Source: Kiritimatiellia bacterium (lineage in GTDB: Bacteria; Verrucomicrobiota; Kiritimatiellia; RFP12; UBA1067). From it: DNA of 9,152 nucleotides. Each line of letters opens with the position of its first letter. Positions within the stretch are counted from its first letter, which is position 1. Positions 7,282 to 9,152 of this stretch are shown piece after piece. Both the position numbers and the translations under genes were made by a program. Under the pieces are notes generated by a model. It worked only from the letters and a program-made list of their open reading frames with translations, was not told the origin of the DNA and searched no databases. The DNA is taken from assembly GCA_017999015.1 (NCBI GenBank), contig JAGOBZ010000109.1, forward strand, positions 1 to 9,152. The letters run 5' to 3'.

Positions 7282-7320
7282 GGGGGTACGATTCAGTTTA
7301 GTCGAAACTGAATCGCCCCC
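7282..7320. repeat. Palindrome A: long hairpin-forming inverted repeat
   Basis: CGATTCAGTTT (7289-7299) and AAACTGAATCG (7305-7315) are exact reverse complements around a 5-base centre (AGTCG). Beyond a two-base TA bulge, GGGGG (7282-7286) can pair with CCCCC (7316-7320), lengthening the stem to 16 pairs. The core half-sites GATTCAG and CTGAATC resemble those of palindrome B at 7546-7564. It sits before the cdaA operon and overlaps its candidate promoter. It may be an operator bound by a dimeric regulator, or the boundary of a dispersed repeat. Confidence 0.8.
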
Positions 7321-7322
7321 AA
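7295..7322 (-). promoter_or_regulatory. Weak candidate promoter of the cdaA operon
   Basis: On the minus strand TTGGGG (7322-7317) and TAAACT (7300-7295) are 16 bases apart. Transcription would start near 7288, about 20 bases before TTG 7267 or 65 before ATG 7222. The -10 lies inside palindrome A, so a protein bound there would occlude it. The consensus match is modest. Confidence 0.25.
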
Positions 7323-7537
7323 GGAGGAATGAGGAGTTAGGATTTAGGAATTGAATGCGAAACCACCCCACAAAAGCAGGGCGTTCCATTGAGTTTGAGC
7401 TGCTAGCCAGTCTCGCTCTGGGCGCGGGAATTTGTGTCTTCATCATGAGGATACAAGTAAACCCCCTTTTTGAATCTTTTAACCTCCTTGTCTCCAAGGT
7501 ATTAAAACTCCTAACTCCTAAATCCTAACTCCTCCTT
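7321..7537. repeat. MITE-like segment with imperfect terminal inverted repeats
   Basis: The left arm (7321-7349) reads AAGGAGG, AATGAGG, then AGTTAGGATTTAGGA. The reverse complement of the right arm (7516-7537) reads AAGGAGG then AGTTAGGATTTAGGA, so the arms match over 22 bp apart from a 7-bp insertion in the left one. The exact core, GAGGAGTTAGGATTTAGGA, is 19 bp. The 166 bp between the arms carry no gene. They include a small hairpin (CCTTG at 7486-7490 with CAAGG at 7495-7499) and a TTGAATC half-site (7470-7476). The right arm continues into further CCTAACT-type units (7510-7516). I see no target-site duplication and no transposase. It could be a decayed miniature element or a dispersed intergenic repeat. 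Mobility is not shown. Confidence 0.5.
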
Positions 7538-7545
7538 CAAGAGCG

Positions 7546-7564
7546 GATTCAACAAAGTTGAATC
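7546..7564. promoter_or_regulatory. Palindrome B, candidate operator before the XylR-like gene
   Basis: GATTCAACAAAGTTGAATC is a perfect 8-bp inverted repeat around AAA. It ends 15 bases before the candidate -35 box of the XylR-like gene, a typical place for an activator or autoregulatory site. Its half-sites resemble those of palindrome A, centred about 253 bp away. The DNA-binding partner is unknown; the adjacent AraC-family protein is the obvious candidate, although such proteins often prefer direct repeats. Confidence 0.45.
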
Positions 7565-7579
7565 GCACCCCCGATTACC

Positions 7580-7608
7580 TTGATGAAGCCGCACACCTAT
7601 GCTACAGT
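7580..7608 (+). promoter_or_regulatory. Candidate sigma-70-type promoter of the XylR-like gene
   Basis: TTGATG (7580-7585) and TACAGT (7603-7608) are separated by exactly 17 bases. Transcription would start near 7615, leaving about 19 bases before ATG 7634. The match to TTGACA and TATAAT is four of six in each box. No strong ribosome binding site follows, only purine-rich GTAAAGA. Confidence 0.5.
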
Positions 7609-7633
7609 CAACCCGTAACCTCCGTAAAGACTG

Positions 7634-8809
7634 ATGAAAGGCCTGCTCCAAAAAACACCCAAGGTGGTTCTGTTCCTGGCAACCAATGAAAAGGCGGGGC
7701 GCGACAAGCTGCAAGGTATCCTGCGCTATGTCCGCCTCCACACCCCCTGGACCATCCACCTGCTGGAAAACCGCATCGGCGAGCAAAAGCTCGGCGATCC
7801 GCGCGCCTGGGGCGCGACCGGCGTGATCGTGGCGCGCATGCCCGACTCCATCCGGACGGTCGCCGACGCCGCCCTGCCGACCGTCGTGATGGACTCGCGC
7901 CTGCTGTATGCGGAGCGTTTGCCGCACGCCTCTTTCGTCACCAGCGACTCCGCCGCCATCGGACACGCGGGTGCGGAATTTTTCCTCAAACGCGGCTTCG
8001 CCCACTTCGCCTATGTGGCCGACGCCGAAGAGTGGGATTGGTCCACGCTGCGCTATCAAGCCTTCAGCGAGCGCTTGAAACAGGCCGGCCATGCCTGCGA
8101 GCTGTACGGCACGGTCTCCAAACTGGAGCGCTGCGACTGGACTGTCGACCAGCAGCGACTGGCCCGCTGGCTGCTCGCGCTGCCCAAACCGGTCGCCATT
8201 CTGGCCGCGCACGACCGCCGCGCCCGGCAGGTGCTTGAGACCTGCCAACTCGCGGGGCTGGACGTGCCCGGTGACCTTGCCCTGCTCGGTGTCGACAACG
8301 AAGAGATCTTGTGCGAAAACACCACGCCCACCCTCTCCAGCATCCAACCCGATTTCGAGGCGGGCGGCTACGAAGCCGCGCATCTGCTGGAACAGCTCAT
8401 GCGACGCACCCTGCGCACCCCTCAGACCCTTTTTTACGGGGTCAAGCAAATCGTCGCGCGCGAATCCAGCCGCCCGAGCCACCTGTTTGACAGGCGCTTT
8501 CTGAAGGGGATCGAGTTTATCCGCCTGAACTCCGGCGCGAACATCGGCGTGCCTGATATCGCCGGTCACATGGGGGTGTCGCGGCGCATGGCCGAGATGC
8601 TGTTCCGCAAATTCACCGGGCACTCGATCCTTGACGAGATCCGCCAGACGCGCCTCGCGCGTCTCAAGACGTTTCTTCTCGAAACCGCCCTGCCCATCGG
8701 CCAGATCAGCGTGCAGTGCGGCTTTCAGACCGAAATGCACGCCAAGCGCGTCTTCAAGCAGTACACCGGCCAGACCATGCGGCAGTTCCGCCGCACGCTG
8801 GGTCAGTAA
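7634..8809 (+). CDS. XylR-type transcriptional regulator (sugar-binding domain plus AraC domain)
   Basis: This 391-residue cytoplasmic DNA-binding regulator has almost the same length as E. coli XylR, which activates xylose genes. Residues 8-275 form a LacI/periplasmic-binding-type effector domain with no LacI helix-turn-helix before it. Hallmarks are AGRDKLQGILRYVR, FVTSDSAAIGHAGAEFFLKRGF (101-122), VPGDLALLGVDNEEILCEN (211-229) and a LSSIQPDFEAGGYEAAHLL segment. Residues 285-388 form an AraC domain with two helix-turn-helices: DIAGHMGVSRRMAEMLFRKFTG, then GQISVQCGFQTEMHAKRVFKQYTGQTMRQFR. The arrangement matches XylR proteins that are numerous in carbohydrate-degrading PVC bacteria. The effector sugar cannot be read off; xylose is only one option. 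The gene has its own candidate promoter and an upstream palindrome. Its stop lies 2 bp from the stop of a convergent sodium:solute symporter gene, a plausible regulatory target. Confidence 0.92.
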   Translation: MKGLLQKTPKVVLFLATNEKAGRDKLQGILRYVRLHTPWTIHLLENRIGEQKLGDPRAWGATGVIVARMPDSIRTVADAALPTVVMDSRLLYAERLPHASFVTSDSAAIGHAGAEFFLKRGFAHFAYVADAEEWDWSTLRYQAFSERLKQAGHACELYGTVSKLERCDWTVDQQRLARWLLALPKPVAILAAHDRRARQVLETCQLAGLDVPGDLALLGVDNEEILCENTTPTLSSIQPDFEAGGYEAAHLLEQLMRRTLRTPQTLFYGVKQIVARESSRPSHLFDRRFLKGIEFIRLNSGANIGVPDIAGHMGVSRRMAEMLFRKFTGHSILDEIRQTRLARLKTFLLETALPIGQISVQCGFQTEMHAKRVFKQYTGQTMRQFRRTLGQ

Positions 8810-8811
8810 TG

Positions 8812-9152
8812 TCAGCTCAGACGGATCTTGCCGGCCAGACGCATCAGGCAGATCGTTGACGCAACCGAGACCGCACACAGCACGCCGCCAAGCAGCGACG
8901 CACCGTACAGCAGGTTCCCGATGCCGAACAGCGCCGTCCAGACCGCCAGACACCCGACCATCATGCAGAGCAGGCCGGTCGGCACGTCCCACCCCGCGGC
9001 CGTCTTGGGCAGGTCCGAGGCCGCTTCGACCTTGCGCCAGCCCGGGCCGCCCGCGCGGATCTTGCTGCAGAAACGCGCCAGCACCTCCTGCTTTTCAGGC
9101 GGCGTCAGGTAGGTCACCGCGAGCCAGCCCGCGGTCGTGAGCAGAATGCCGA
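8812..9152 (-). CDS. Sodium:solute symporter family protein, C-terminal part (cut by window edge)
   Basis: The frame is open through the right edge and ends at TGA 8812-8814, so 113 codons of a longer gene are seen. The visible part reads GILLTTAGWLAVTYLTPPEK, then LARFCSKIRAGGPGWRKV. Two hydrophobic segments follow: VPTGLLCMMVGCLAVWTALFG and SLLGGVLCAVSVASTICLM. A membrane helix, then LTPPE...FYRKVRPGGPGW-like residues, then two final helices is the usual C-terminal layout of SSS-family transporters, which take up sugars or other solutes with sodium. A GTG at 9117 could look like a start of a 101-residue protein. It is more likely internal, because the upstream codons continue the membrane helix. 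The gene is tail to tail with the XylR-like gene. Substrate unknown. Confidence 0.75.
   Translation of the reverse strand, partial: GILLTTAGWLAVTYLTPPEKQEVLARFCSKIRAGGPGWRKVEAASDLPKTAAGWDVPTGLLCMMVGCLAVWTALFGIGNLLYGASLLGGVLCAVSVASTICLMRLAGKIRLS

Larger units (their letters stand above)
7223..7633. other. Divergent intergenic region with palindromes and inverted repeats
   Basis: These 411 bp separate the divergently transcribed cdaA (-) and XylR-like (+) genes. I see no convincing gene. A minus-strand open frame (about 7243-7497, TTG start) runs across the repeats and has no family resemblance beyond a short prepilin-leader-like start. The region is AT-richer than its flanks. It holds palindrome A (7282-7320), a segment with inverted terminal repeats (7321-7537), palindrome B (7546-7564) and promoter-like elements for both flanking genes. 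Both genes read outward, so the hairpins cannot serve as terminators for either. Confidence 0.7.

Noticed and set aside
7282..7320. Palindrome A as a terminator
   Set aside because: Both neighbouring genes are transcribed away from it, and no T-tract follows.
7243..7497. 84-codon minus-strand frame in the intergenic region
   Set aside because: It has a TTG start, runs across inverted repeats into the start of cdaA, and shows no domain. Only the short leader-like start is of interest, and it is listed as a finding.
7511..8992. 493-codon open frame on the minus strand opposite the XylR-like gene
   Set aside because: It is antisense to a clear XylR-type protein, runs across two unrelated genes, and its product resembles no family.
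1..9152. Defence island, CRISPR array, tRNA or rRNA genes, complete insertion sequence
   Set aside because: I saw no regularly spaced repeats, no cloverleaf or rRNA sequence, and no transposase or integrase in either strand.

Overview
The window reads as ordinary, densely coding bacterial chromosome with high GC and strong GC bias at third codon positions. It holds eight protein-coding genes, one of them cut by the right edge, and no RNA genes, CRISPR array or complete transposon. Three features suggest a member of the Planctomycetes-Verrucomicrobia-Chlamydiae group, possibly Kiritimatiellota, Lentisphaerota or Verrucomicrobiota. These are a diadenylate cyclase beside FtsK in a GC-rich non-Firmicute setting, a XylR-type regulator (sugar-binding domain plus AraC domain) beside a sodium:solute symporter, and repeat-laden intergenic regions. 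This placement is inference from gene content, not from a marker gene.

Left part (1-1663, + strand). A repeat-containing leader of about 186 bp has five TAATC-type hexamers and a GC-rich hairpin. It precedes a prepilin peptidase (187-1041). After 31 bp comes a hypoxanthine-phosphoribosyltransferase-like protein (1073-1663), probably on the same transcript.

Central part (7222 down to 1602, - strand). A tight four-gene run is transcribed leftwards: membrane diadenylate cyclase CdaA/DacA, its YbbR-domain partner CdaR (4-bp ATGA overlap), FtsK DNA translocase (11-bp gap) and a RodZ-like membrane-anchored helix-turn-helix protein (19-bp gap). c-di-AMP synthesis, chromosome segregation at division and a cell-shape factor therefore look co-expressed. 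The last gene overlaps the phosphoribosyltransferase gene tail to tail by 62 bp, so no separate terminator fits between them.

Divergent spacer (7223-7633). This is the most unusual stretch. It holds two related palindromes sharing GATTCA/TGAATC half-sites. Between them lies a roughly 217-bp AT-richer segment bounded by imperfect 22-29 bp inverted repeats, resembling a miniature non-autonomous element. A reasonable sigma-70-type promoter sits just before the XylR-like gene.

Right part (7634-9152). A XylR-type regulator (+) meets the 3' end of a probable sodium:solute symporter gene (-) with only 2 bp between stop codons. The arrangement suggests a local carbohydrate uptake unit.

I found no convincing new defence or catalytic system. 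The observations most worth checking are the cdaA-cdaR-ftsK-rodZ-like operon, the paired palindromes and the MITE-like segment.
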